DNA of 64,000 nucleotides from Bugulina stolonifera (Eukaryota > Bryozoa > Gymnolaemata > Cheilostomatida > Bugulidae): NCBI GenBank assembly GCA_935421135.1, contig OW285189.1, forward strand, positions 13,351,072-13,415,071. The letters are read 5' to 3'. The notes under the pieces were generated by a model. It did no database searches and was not told where the DNA came from. It saw only the letters and a program-made list of their open reading frames with translations. Below are positions 1 to 13,000 of the stretch, in pieces; within the stretch, counting starts at the first letter, position 1; each line of letters opens with the position of its first letter. The translations under genes were made by a program, and so were the position numbers.

Positions 1-1029
1 TGTGCTTTTTCACAGAGTCAATGTTGTGCTGTAGACACACTATAGCTATAGCATAGCAATGGCTAATGCTATAGCTGTAGTGTCTGCAGTAGTACCTAGA
101 GACAATTATGCTAGGCTTCATAGATGTTTTCAAATAGTGTAGAAAACAAAGAACTCAATCGCACTTAGCTATTTACATGTTTTCTATATTCGCAAGATTC
201 TGTGACCGAACTCAATTATATGCAATTTAATCGACTATTGCCCACTAAATTATTTGAACTGGTCACATGTGTTCTGTGGACTAATAACAATTATCTTTCA
301 GCCTATTTGCCGGATTCTCAAAAATTTTAATTTGCTGCAACAATAATTTCCATATCAGAGGAGGATTGTAAAAAAGCAGATTACCCCATTGTCCTTATTT
401 ATACATGTGCACAAAGTAGTCACTATTGGCTTGTAGCAGATGAAGAAATTTATAAGCAACAGCACTGTGGCACCTAGTTGGCCTACAAGCTGGAAGAATA
501 TTTAGCAAATGCACTTGGCCAATTTTCAATACGATAGCATCATAGTTACTAGTGCTAAAGCCCATTAACAGCACTGTCAACATACTAAAACCATGGAGGT
601 GAAAGTCCATGAATATTGAAGGTCACTATGGTACATCCTAGCTAATTGATGCAACGTTTAATGTCTCAATCACACTACAACAAAATCTCCATCGAAACTT
701 GAACTCCAACCACTAAATTTATGCCAAAAGAGAAATTTAGTCATACTGTAGACTGGTGATAAAGGGTAACAAATTTGTGTGGTTTCTTTGAGCCGGTGAG
801 GTTCGAGCATATTTAGCAATTACTAGTCTAACATCTCCTACTCTGACAGAAAAATGCCATCCTAAGACCTACGCACTGCTAGATTAAGGCAAATTTGTTA
901 TCGGCCAATATTGGTTATCTATTGCATACAAGTTGTAGTTGATAGGGCATTAAGCTAGTAGCAGTATGTCGCACAATTGTATAGTGTAGCAATGTAAATA
1001 TATTGACATAATAACATCTTATAGTATAC
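1..1029. other. Probable intron or 3' region of the SEA/mucin gene, no exon recognised
   Basis: The last exon seen of the minus-strand SEA/mucin gene ends at 1,030 with a good splice donor (gtatac), so this stretch should be intron leading to further exons beyond the window. Several short open frames occur, but none has flanking splice signals and recognisable protein character together. I see no repeat or RNA gene here. Confidence 0.4.
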
Positions 1030-4000
1030 CTGTTGTAGTAAAGTCACCTTCAGTTATGGTTCTGTCATCTGTTGTCGGTTGTGTGCTGCTTGGTTCTTCC
1101 TCGGATGTTGTAGTAGCGTCACCTTCAGTCGTGGTTCTGTCATCTGTTGTCAGTTGTGTGCTGCTTGCTTCTGAAGAGGTTGTAGATTCAGTTGGTTCTT
1201 CCTCGGATGTTGTAGTAACATCACCTTCAGTTGTGGTTCTGTCATCTGTTGTCAGTTGTGTGCTGCTTGCTTCTGAAAAAGTTGTCGAGTCAGTTGGTTC
1301 TTCCTCGGATGTTGTAGTAACGTCACCTTCAGTGGTGGTTCTGTCATTTGTTGTCGGTTGTGTGCTGCTTGCTTCTGAAAAGGTTGTCGAGTCAGTTGGT
1401 TCTTCCTCGGATGTTGTAGTAACGTCACCTTCAGTCGTGGTTCTGTCATCTGTTGTCAGTTGTGTGCTGCTTGCTTCTGAAGAGGTTGTAGATTCAGTTG
1501 GTTCTTCCTCGGATGTTGTAGTACCATCACCTTCAGCTGTCATTCTGTCATCTGTTGTCAGTTGTGTGCTGCTTGCTTCTGAAAAGGTTGTCGAGTCAGT
1601 TGGTTCTTCCTCAGATGTTGTAGCAACGTCACCTTCAGTCGTGGTTCTGTCATCTGTTGTCAGTTGTGTGCTGCTTGCTTCTGAAAAGGTTGTCGAGTCA
1701 GTTGGTTCTTCCTCGGATGTTGTAGTAACGTCACCTTCAGTCGTGGTTCTGTCATCTGTTGTCAGTTGTGTGCTGCTTGCTTCTGAAAAGGTTGTCGAGT
1801 CAGTTGGTTCTTCCTCGGATGTTGTAGTAACGTCACCTTCAGTCGTGGTTCTGTCATCTGTTGTCAGTTGTGTGCTGCTTGCTTCTGAAAAGGTTGTCGA
1901 GTCAGTTGGTTCTTCCTCGGATGTTGTAGTAGCATCACCTTCAGTTGTGGTTCTGTCATCTGTTGTCAGTTGTGTGCTGCTTGCTTCTGAAAAGGTTGTC
2001 GAGTCAGTTGGTTCTTCCTCGGATGTTGTAGTAACGTCACCTTCAGTTGTGGTTCTGTCATCTGTTGTCAGTTGTGTGCTGCTTGCTTCTGAAAAAGTTG
2101 TCGAGTCAGTTGGTTCTTCCTCAGATGTTGTAGTAACGTCACCTTCAGTTGTGGTTCTGTCATCTGTTGTCAGTTGTGTGCTGCTTGCTTCTGAAAAGGT
2201 TGTAGATTCAGTTGGTTCTTCCTCAGATGTTGTAGTAACATCACCTTCAATTGTGGTTCTGTCATCTGTTGTCAGTTGTGTGCTGCTTGCTTCTGAAAAG
2301 GTTGTAGATTCAGTTGGTTCTTCCTCAGGTGTTGTAGTAACATCACCTTCAGTTGTGGTTCTGTCATCTGTTGTCAGTTGTGTGCTGCATGCTTCTGAAA
2401 AGGTTGTAGATTCAGTTGGTTCTTCCTCAGATGTTGTAGTAACGTCACCTTCAGTTGTGGTTCTGTCATCTGTTGTCAGTTGTGTGCTACTTGCTTCTGA
2501 AAACGTTGTCGAGTCAGTTGGTTCTTCCTCGGATGTTGTAGTAGCATCACCTTCAGTTGTGGTTCTGTCATCTGTTATCAGTTGTGTGCTGCTTGCTTCT
2601 GAAAAGGTTGTGGATTCAGTTGGTTCTTCCTCAGATGTTGTAGTAACGTCACCTTCAGTTGTGGTTCTGTCATCTGTTGTCAGTTGTGTGCTGCTTGCTT
2701 CTGAAAAGGTTGTGGATTCAGTTGGTTCTTCCTCGGATGTTGTAGTAACGTCACCTTCAATCGTGGTTCTGTCATCTGTTGTCAGTTGTGTGCTCCTTGC
2801 TTCTGAAAAGGTTGTAGATTCAGTTGGTTCTTCCTCGGATGTTGTAGTAGCGTCACCTTCAGTTGTGGTTCTGTCATCTGTTGTCGGTTGTGTACTACTT
2901 GCTTCAGAAAAGGTTGTAGATTCAGTTGGTTCTTCCTCAGATGTCGTAGTAACATCACCTTCAGTTGTGGTTCTGTCATCTGTTGTCGGTTGTGTGCTGC
3001 TTGCTTCTGAAAAGGTTGTCGAGTCAGTTGGTTCTTCCTCGGATGTTGTAGTAACGTCACCTTCAGTCGTGGTTCTGTCATCTGTTGTCAGTTGTGTGCT
3101 GCTTGCTTCTGAAAAAGTTGTCGAGTCAGTTGGTTCTTCCTCAGATGTTGTAGTAACGCCACCTTCAGTCGTGGTTCTGTCATCTGGTGTCAGTTGTGTG
3201 CTGCTTGCTTCTGAAAAGGTTGTAGATTCAGTTGGTTCTTCCTCGGATGTTGTAGTAACGTCACCTTCAGTTGTCGTTCTGTCATCTGTTGTCAGTTGTG
3301 TGCTGCTTGCTTCTGAAAAGGTTGTAGATTCAGTTGGTTCTTCCTCGGATGTTGTAGTAACGTCACCTTCAGTTGTGGTTCTGTCATCTGTTGTCGGTTG
3401 TGTGCTGCTTGCTTCTGAAAAGGTTGTCGAGTCAGTTGGTTCTTCCTCGGATGTTGTAGTAACGTCACCTTCAGTCGTGGTTCTGTCATCTGTTGTCAGT
3501 TGTGTGCTGCTTGCTTCTGAAAAGGTTGTGGATTCAGTTGGTTCTTCCTCGGATGTTGTAGTAACGTCACTTTCAGTCGTGGTTCTGTCATCTGTTGTCA
3601 GTTGTGTGCTGCTTGCTTCTGAAAAGGTTGTAGATTCAGTTGGTTCTTCCTCAGATGTTGTAGTAGCGTCACCTTCAGTTGTGGTTCTGTCATCTGTTGT
3701 CAGTTGTGTGCTGCTTGCTTCCGAAAAGGTTGTGGATTCAGTTGGTTCTTCCTCGGATGTTGTAGTAGCGTCACCTTCAGTTGTGGTTCTGTCATCTGTT
3801 GTCAGTTGTGTGCTGCTTGCTTCTGAAAAGGTTGTGGATTCAGTTGGTTCTTCCTCGGATGTTGTAGTAACGTCACCTTCAGTTGTGGTTCTGTCATCTG
3901 TTGTCGGTTGTGTACTACTTGCTTCTGAAAAGGTTGTAGATTCAGTTGGTTCTTCCTCGGATGTTGTAGTAACGTCACCTTCAGTTGTCGTTCTGTCATC

Positions 4001-7000
4001 TGTTGTCAGTTGTGTGCTGCTTGCTTCTGAAAAGGTTGTCGAGTCAGTTGGTTCTTCCTCAGATGTTGTAGTAACGCCACCTTCAGTCGTGGTTCTGTCA
4101 TCTGGTGTCAGTTGTGTGCTGCTTGCTTCTGAAAAGGTTGTAGATTCAGTTGGTTCTTCCTCGGATGTTGTAGTAACGTCACCTTCAGTTGTCGTTCTGT
4201 CATCTGTTGTCAGTTGTGTGCTGCTTGCTTCTGAAAAGGTTGTAGATTCAGTTGGTTCTTCCTCGGATGTTGTAGTAACGTCACCTTCAGTTGTCGTTCT
4301 GTCATCTGTTGTCAGTTGTGTGCTGCTTGCTTCTGAAAAGGTTGTAGATTCAGTTGGTTCTTCCTCAGATGTTGTAGTAGCGCCACCTTCAGTCGTGGTT
4401 CTGTCATCTGTTGTCAGTTGTGTGCTGCTTGCTTCTGAAAAGGTTGTAGATTCAGTTGGTTCTTCCTCCGATGTTGTACTGGTATCACCTTCAGTTGTTG
4501 TTCTCTCATTTGTTGTCGGTTTTGTGCTGCTTACTTGTGAAATGGTTGTAGATCTAATTGGTTCTTCCTCGGTTGTTGTACCACCCCCACCACTTTCAGA
4601 TGTCGTAGTTTCGATAGTTGGAGCAACCGTAGATGTGGATTCAGTAACCGTGGTAGTTGTAACTGTGGTAGATGTAACTGTGGTAGATGTAGTTGTTGTT
4701 ATTACTTCATTGTAAGCCGATAGGATTGCCTCCGGGTCCACAATTACTGCAAAAATGTCAATCAAACCTCAATTAATTCAACGTATTTCCAAATATACAC
4801 TTTACAACTTTGTGCACAGATGTGGCATGGAGACATGAGAGTTTTCAGATCAAAGGAGAAAATGATAGTACCCATTAGAGAACATAATATCATTCCAATA
4901 TTAGGTTGCATCATGTTATACTATATTGCACATATATTGTTTTACATGTATGTTATTTACTCACTTATCATAACGATCTCTGTTGGAACAGTTTGGGGCA
5001 AGAAGTTGGGAAGTGTCCCTGTGACAATGGCAGAAACAACTAACAATTGTGCTTCAGTGTCAGTCTCTGTAGTATCGCTCACAGGTGAGACAAACACTAT
5101 CACAAAGTTCACCACAATAGATCCATTTCTACAAATATTGAAATTATATCTTGGCATCTAAATTTGTTACTAAATTATGTCGTGGAATAGTCAATTTTCT
5201 CTATCCCGAATAAAAAGAATAACTTGGTTTGTTTTATCATACTGGTTCCCTTAGCCACAGCAGTTATTTATGGAGGCACAGCTCCTATTGAAATTAAAAT
5301 TGATGTTTGTATAAATATGGATCCTGACCTGCAATCGAAATAGCTCAAAAATCATATCAGCCCTCAGATCAAATTATCTACATAATATGTGCATGTGTGT
5401 TCTCTGCAGAATTTTCTCCAAAAAGTTTGAATTCTTCGGTGGTGCTGCGTTCTTCAATATGATTTTAGTAGAAAGAGCATCAATGCTATTGGTTCTGTAT
5501 AGGCCTAGCTCTCAACTTTCATGGGGGAGATCTGGGTTGCTAAACTCCCCTTACTTCATTCACCTTTTGCATTTTCTAATTTTAAAGATGTCTAGGCTAT
5601 GATAAAAGTATACTATAAGTCTATAAGACACCTCAAAGTATTTAAAGCTGAGATTGCATAATAGTGATTAGGACAATGTTGCAATGTTACAATGTTACAA
5701 TAAATAGTACATCGATACTGTTGACAATCACATGATTGTGAAGGGTATGTTTATGAAGGTTGAAGCCTTTTAACTGTTACCAGTTAACAGCACAATCTGT
5801 CTAGGTGTTTGTCTGGGGGAATTATATTTCCTTGGAATTCCGAACACTGATGCTAAATGATTTGCATTATCTCTATATTATAGCTATCCTAACTTGTGTC
5901 AGTTACAGCTCCAACCTATCATTCAGTGTCAACAAATTTGAGGTAATTGGTGTCAAAAGTTAACTTGCTGTTGTAATCTTCAAATGAGCGTATTATATAG
6001 TCACTCGCATTGTGAAGTGAGTGATTAGTCATGTGACCAGCAAGCTGTCTTATGCAAGTATTGGTGCAGTGGAAGATGTCACCCAATGAAATCTCCACAT
6101 TATCAGCATAGTGATGTACGTGTATATAGAAATATGCATAGAAATTTAGCAGCTCGTCACCATCACATTACAATTAGAAATAGAAAATACAATCCAGTGC
6201 TGCAACTGCAAAGTACGAGCAAGCTCCATTGTGAATGTTATTCTTATTAGTCAAATACAACATGTTAGCAAACATATAACTTATCATTAGTCACATGTTG
6301 TAGTCAATATCCAATACTCACTCATTGCTGTAAATACATTAATAGATTATAATGAAATCTGTGAATCAAGGTATGCATTATGTACACATGACTTTGTACG
6401 AATTTACGTTACAGAAATCGCTATTATACTACACGGCATCATTTACTGCAGGGAAAACACCAGCATTTACTGCAGAGCAAACGGGAATGGTCTAATAGAA
6501 AACAAATTGGATGAGGACAGCTAGCTGGCTATTGTAATCAATTGCTATGCATGACCATGGGTAGAGCTTGATAAAAAGGAAATACAGAAATAATAGCAAA
6601 TACAGTTCATTTTACCATTTTTCATAATAGCCTTGTTCCTCTCAGTGATTTTTAAATTCCACTGATACACCTTTATTTCTTTTCTATAGGGATGGTCATA
6701 AAAAGGCATAATAATGACATCAATAAGTGGGTTACCAACGCAAATCTGTGTCAGTAATTATACTTACGTAAAACCTTTTACAGCACAGCCCGTGTAATTA
6801 TCAGCTAAAGATGATGCTGCATAGGTTGCATCCATAGCTGCGCAGAATGCATCAGCCTCATCTTTGAAGGCTTGTGAATTTGGGTCTGCAAGGTCTGATG
6901 TAAATGTCTTGTTCAACTCAACACTACCGTTAAAAGCCGCTGAAATTTTTAAAACAAAAATAAGCTTGAAGATATTTGGTCTACTTTTACTACACTCATG

Positions 7001-10000
7001 TAGTACTATCAATATCTGCATTATCTTCAATGTGTGCATGCATATAGTGATGACACTCATTCTACAACTTTAATCATGCATTCATATATGTAGTTGTTAT
7101 CCCCTGAACGACTAACTTGAGAAAAATGATATAGTTTAACAATTCATACACCCGTTGAATCTCCTTCATGTAATTGGACTAGATTTTTTTATCCTCAAAC
7201 TCACCTCAACAGTACGCCATCAACAATTTTTAAATACATGTAAATATTAATCTTACCAATTGATATAGGCGCAGTCGTCACATTTTGTGTTGTAGTTGGC
7301 TGAGTTGTGGTTGACTGTGTCACATTCGGCTGTGTTGTTGTTGGCTGCGTTGTTGTTGGCTGCGTTGTTGTTGGCTGCGTTGTTGTTGGATGTGTTGTAG
7401 TTGGCTCTGATGTAGTTGACTGTGTCGTATTTGGCTGTGTTGTGGTTGGTTGTGATGTTGTTGACTGTGATGTTGTTGGTTGTGATGTTGTTGGTTGTGA
7501 TGTTGTTGGTTGTGATGTTGTTGTTGAAGCAGTCGGAACAATCACTCGCTCTCCTATAACATTCATATAAATTTGAGATACTAATATTTTGGTAAAGTAA
7601 GTATTAGTTTTGAATGTTACCAAACCCGGTTTCTTTAAAGCATTATGAAACTACTTGTGATAAAAAGTGTTTCAATAAGATCCAGTTCTACTAAGATTTG
7701 TAGTTTGCTCTGCCACGCATTGAGCTCTATTAGCTGTAGACAAACTATTCTTGGTTTTTGGTATTCTAAGTCAATGTCTTCTTCATTATGTAGACCTGCC
7801 ACTGAATGCAGATTTTGTGGCATAAAGTTATCAGTGTATTTATATGTAGCCCTAAATATTTAATACAAATACCCAAGTATGATAAAAGGCAATAGAATAC
7901 AATAATATTACTGCCTGGTTTCCAAGCATGGCATCCATAAGTTATTGATCATGATTAGTAGTTATCCTCTCTCAATCTGTTACTACTTTTAGAACAAATT
8001 ATCACAAGTTCTTGATCATGATTAGAAGTTGTTCTCTCTCAATATGTTTACCACTTTTTTAGAAAACAAATTGAAAGAGGACACCTTCTAATTATGGTCA
8101 ATGACTTGTGGGTGCCCACGTTCTCTCAGCCTACCTTCTATTTCCAGACTCAGTGGGTCAAGTTGAAAGTATCCAAATGCTGCTCTACTAGCTGCTTCTA
8201 TGATTATTTCCTTAACACTTGGTAACACAGAAGGATCTGTAATGTCTTTTCCGAAAAATTCAAGCAGAAATTCTACTATGATGCTGCCGTTGCTACAAAG
8301 AATTAAATTCATATAAGACCTATGGGTGAAACTTTAGATGAACCATGTTCTATAACACAGTGAAAAAATTATTGTCAAAAATAGTTTTGCTTTACAATAT
8401 ATATATACAAATGTAGATACCAATACAATGCTGCCTAGCAATGTGAAAATCTGAAATTTTAATAAAGTTTGGATGGTGTTTTTTGATTTCCAAGCTATTA
8501 TAGGCCTGTTCTAATTTGAACATTTTAATATGGACATCGCAGCATACTATGCAACATGTATAGTATATACTGACGGCATATAACAAGCCAAAATCATCAG
8601 GAACTCTGGATGGAATAAGATAGTTATTTCAGCTTGAGATACTAACTTTGATTCACATTTGGGGTATGGCTGTAGGATAAGGGCATGGGTGTAGTGTAGC
8701 CTTATTCAACATGTCATTAGGGTGGTGGGTAACAGATCTAGTCTCAAATATTTGTCTTGGCTTTTATTGTTTGCATTCAAATAAAAAGGCTATAATATTG
8801 GGTTGTGGACATATCTTATTATGCAGTAATCAGCCCTTAGTTATGTAAATTGTACACCCATAACTAATCTACGTCCTGTCATCTCAGTGGTTGACCCACC
8901 TGTACTCGTGTTTAAGCGAATGCTTATATTATTTATCATTCCCATAGCACCTGTAATGGAGATGTCCAATTTTTTTTCGTGAAAATTTTCTGGGGGCTTT
9001 TCCCACCAAATACTTTCCAAGCACTATGTTGTAGCCCAGAGTTATTTGTCAAAGCTGAAAGCTCAGTTATTGCGATACTTTAGGCCTATGTTGTACAATA
9101 CTAATGCGTAGGCTCTATTTATGATTCACTAATGAGGCTTATTTGCCATTACTGCCCTAGTGGTAGGCTTCATTTTATACACATGTGTCAACCAGCCAAC
9201 TTTGACTTCCTTATCACTTATCAGTGCACTTGCCATTACATTGCATTCCACAAAAATTTTCTTAAATCAATGGATGTATAATTGTATAAAATAGAAACTA
9301 ATCCCCCCATTGTGCTCGAGTATGTTTGTTTCGATTCACAAAATAACTTACCTTATTTTTGTTACCTCACAAGATCTGTAATACTTGTCAGCTGTGCTGT
9401 CCCTTCTAACTGTTGATGATAACTATAAAACATATAGGCTACATGTATTACAGGATACAAACACGGGCACCAATGCAAAAAATCTTAATATTTTACAAAG
9501 AAGTGGTCTACATTACCATCTGCTTTTTCAGTAGTTAAGTTCATGTGCATGTATCATGTATGTATGCAAGTATGTAGGTATCCAAGGGGGTATTGAGTAC
9601 ATACTGTAACTTTACTAAAAATTTATTTCCTTCCATCAGATTATTATAGAAACAAATACGATGTGCCGAATTCATAACACTGAGAAATGTTAGTCAACGA
9701 CCAGCCAACATCTTCAATTTGATAAAACTACATTAGACATTCATCAATGTATAAATGGATAATATGAACTATTTTGCAGTTTCATCATATTATATTGGTC
9801 AAAATAAAGGCGTATAGGAAGATATACCTGTAGAAAGTGGCCAATTATCATGGTGAATTATCCGTTAAATATGGGTGACGGTGAACCCTGTGTGCTCTAC
9901 TCTAGCAGCAGGGTGTGCCTTATTTATTAGTATTACAAAGCTCATAGAGTCTATGTACAATTAAATGGACTGGAAATGGATGGCATCATTTAGTTTTAAA

Positions 10001-13000
10001 CTTTTTGTAAATTTGTTTGTATTGAATAGCATTCTTTTAGTCTTTTACAATGTATTCATACTTTCATTCATTACTGGCTATTGTAACCATTCAGTACAGG
10101 AATCTACCAACACACCTGCATGTATAACCACCTGCAAGCATAACCTATAAATATTTTAGATAAAATAGTCCTTATTTTAATTCCGTTTATGGATTGCACA
10201 TCAGTAGAATCTAGGACAGAAAATATCTGGTCACTGTTACTGCATGAAAAATGTCTGGGCTGCTTGAATGCTTCATAAGGTCTGATGTCTAGTTGAAGAT
10301 GTTTGTTTTATCAACCTTTTATTACATACAAACCTAAGAGTTGTAGACTTACGTATAGGTTACACCAGATAATGGGAATTCATAGCCTTGCCATCAGGCA
10401 TATACTACTCCCCACCAATTAGTAAGTAGAGTTTAATGTAGTCTAGTCACTAGGCTGAACCCTTCTCTGGGCCCCATAAAGATCTCAGAGACCATTTTGT
10501 AGTTAGCTGTATCCGGCCAAAACTGATCTCACCAGGCCAAAATTAGTATGTAGGCATTGCACATGCACCGATACCCACCAAGAAAACAACTTTGAAGATA
10601 CCTTATCAGCCAATAAGATTTCAAAGTTCAGGATTAGAATTTAATTTTGTCTCCAATTATTTATGTACATGTATTTTAACTTTAAGTTTATCTTTAGTTC
10701 AAACAAAATTCTAATTAATATTGAGAGGAAATGTCATTGAATCCTGATGACAGGGCCATTCCATGAGACAAGGTGTAGCTGTACAATTCATAGTGACATT
10801 GGCCCAACGAGATGTGGGGGGGGGGGGGAGAGGCAACAAGAAGTGAGTAAATGCGCCTTTACTCATTGGTTTAGACTTGTAGGCAAGTTGCACAGGTAAT
10901 TTAGTGACTGCATTATTTTGTAGAACTGACAAATGTGCGCGTACAAGCCTCTTGGTACGTTACCAATCTGCCTACCATCTGTGTCTGCCAAAGGCAGACC
11001 TCATATTAGGCTACTACTACCTTAGTTAACTATGGAGCATGGACCCCCAGAATATACTCGTACATATAATATTTCATATGAGCTACATGTAAATAATGTA
11101 ACTTAGTAAGCTGTTTGCATTGAGAAATATTGAAGTATGCAACATCATATGGGTGTGAAAGACTGGTAAGATTTTCAGCCAATTCACTAGTAACTGTTTG
11201 ACTATGGCCCTCCCAAAGAATATTGTTTGTATAGCTACGTGTATTTACAGAATGTATTGTCCATAATACCAAGATGTTAGATCACGCTTGAATTACACAA
11301 GTTAAGTATGGATAATCTTATATACCAAGTTGTGCACAGGAACAACCGAATAAATTACTGCTACAGTTTTCATGTTACAGATAGCGTGTAGTACCTGGCT
11401 CCACCCTATTTAGTCACTAAGTATATGTAGGGCGTAACTTTGGATTAGCTTAGGAAAGCATGGGCATTTGGATTTGTGACAACATAAAAATAATATTAAT
11501 TTTATAGTTCTTTCTGTTCATGGTGCAAGAAAAATTATTATTTATTTATAGTCTAGCAAATAAGGGGATTCCTATAATGTAGTTCCATAAATATGTTGTA
11601 CAATGTTGGAAGTAGGTGTAGCATAAGAATAGGGGATGGGTTACGTGATATGCACCCCTTACTGGGAGTTAACCCTCTGCAAAAAACTGATACTACATAA
11701 AGTACTTCAACTGCTGTTTACGAAATAATCTGTCATCATTTTTCATTAAACAGTACAGTCATGTAACTTGTAAGAATAGGGATTAAATGAAAGAAGGGTG
11801 GGTCATCTACTCCAAATGCTTGATGTTCATTTTTAGTTTGAGTTTCATAATCTCCTCGATTGTGGGTAAAATTACATGTACACTACTGTGTTGTTCATAT
11901 ATGAAATACAATAGTCTGTAGAATGTAGGTAATCTGAGTAAGAATAAAAATTATCAGACAAGTCAGCAGCTTTCTATTCTAACTGAGAAAATGGAATGAG
12001 ACACCATTTAGCCCAGCTATGAGTGCTTTTAGTTTAGCTTCTATAAAGATGCCATTTATTAAATCTCAGTTCAAATTCCATTGCAGTAGCAGTTGTAGTA
12101 CATGACTGTATGTAATTTATATTATTTTCTAGTATTGTAGCCTACTGCTCATTCTTTGTTCCAGGTGAGAGATTGACCATTTGAAAAATTTTCGTCTGAA
12201 GGCATAGCAAAGCAACCTTACATGTAGGCCTCTAATCGTGTCATGTATTATAACTTTCCCACTAACTACAAGGAAAATAATAGACTGATGTATGTATAAT
12301 TATTCTAGAAAGAATATATAGCTCGCTTACCACAGAGCAGTATTCTTCTTTTAGCTTCAAAAATTCTGGACTAGTTGCGTCTGAGTATTGTGGTATGTAT
12401 GTAACATTTAGTATCCTCATGCTTCCAGTTATATCCACCTTGCGTTGTTCTAAATTTATATACATGTATATGTACACATATTATATGAGCCACAACATGT
12501 ATACAACATGTACATGTGCATGTATCTATGCTTGTTTTATGAAAATTAAGGAGAACTTTTAGATGATGTCATAAAATTACTAAAATGCTGAACAGCATAC
12601 TAAAATAGTTGTTTTACCTGAAGCTTTAGCTACCAGGACACCGACGGTTACAGCTGCTGCCAATATGGTTATGAACGTAAGAATAGCACCAACAGCAATG
12701 CACGGCCTGGAAACTCCCTGTTTGTTTGTACTTTCACCTTTATAGGAAGCATAGAATCGGCTCCATGGGAATTTAGACCTATTGGACAGAGGAACTGAAA
12801 TATTATTGTATTTAGTCAAGCTGATATAATTATGAATCAAAAACAACAGATTTGGCCTAAAACTGAACTACTTACTTTATATGAAGGCAAGGTATTAGGC
12901 TAACTGATTTGAAAGGGACTTGAAGAGAAAACCATGAAGAAGGAATATTACGCTCAGAATAGTTGTGGTTCCAGATTTTGGTTTTGACTCCATACAGTGA

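Noticed and set aside
1056..4715. A 1,219-codon open frame on the plus strand opposite the mucin exon
   Set aside because: It is the mirror of the 102-bp coding repeat. The minus strand has matching exons, SEA domains and phase, while the plus frame has no neighbours or signals.
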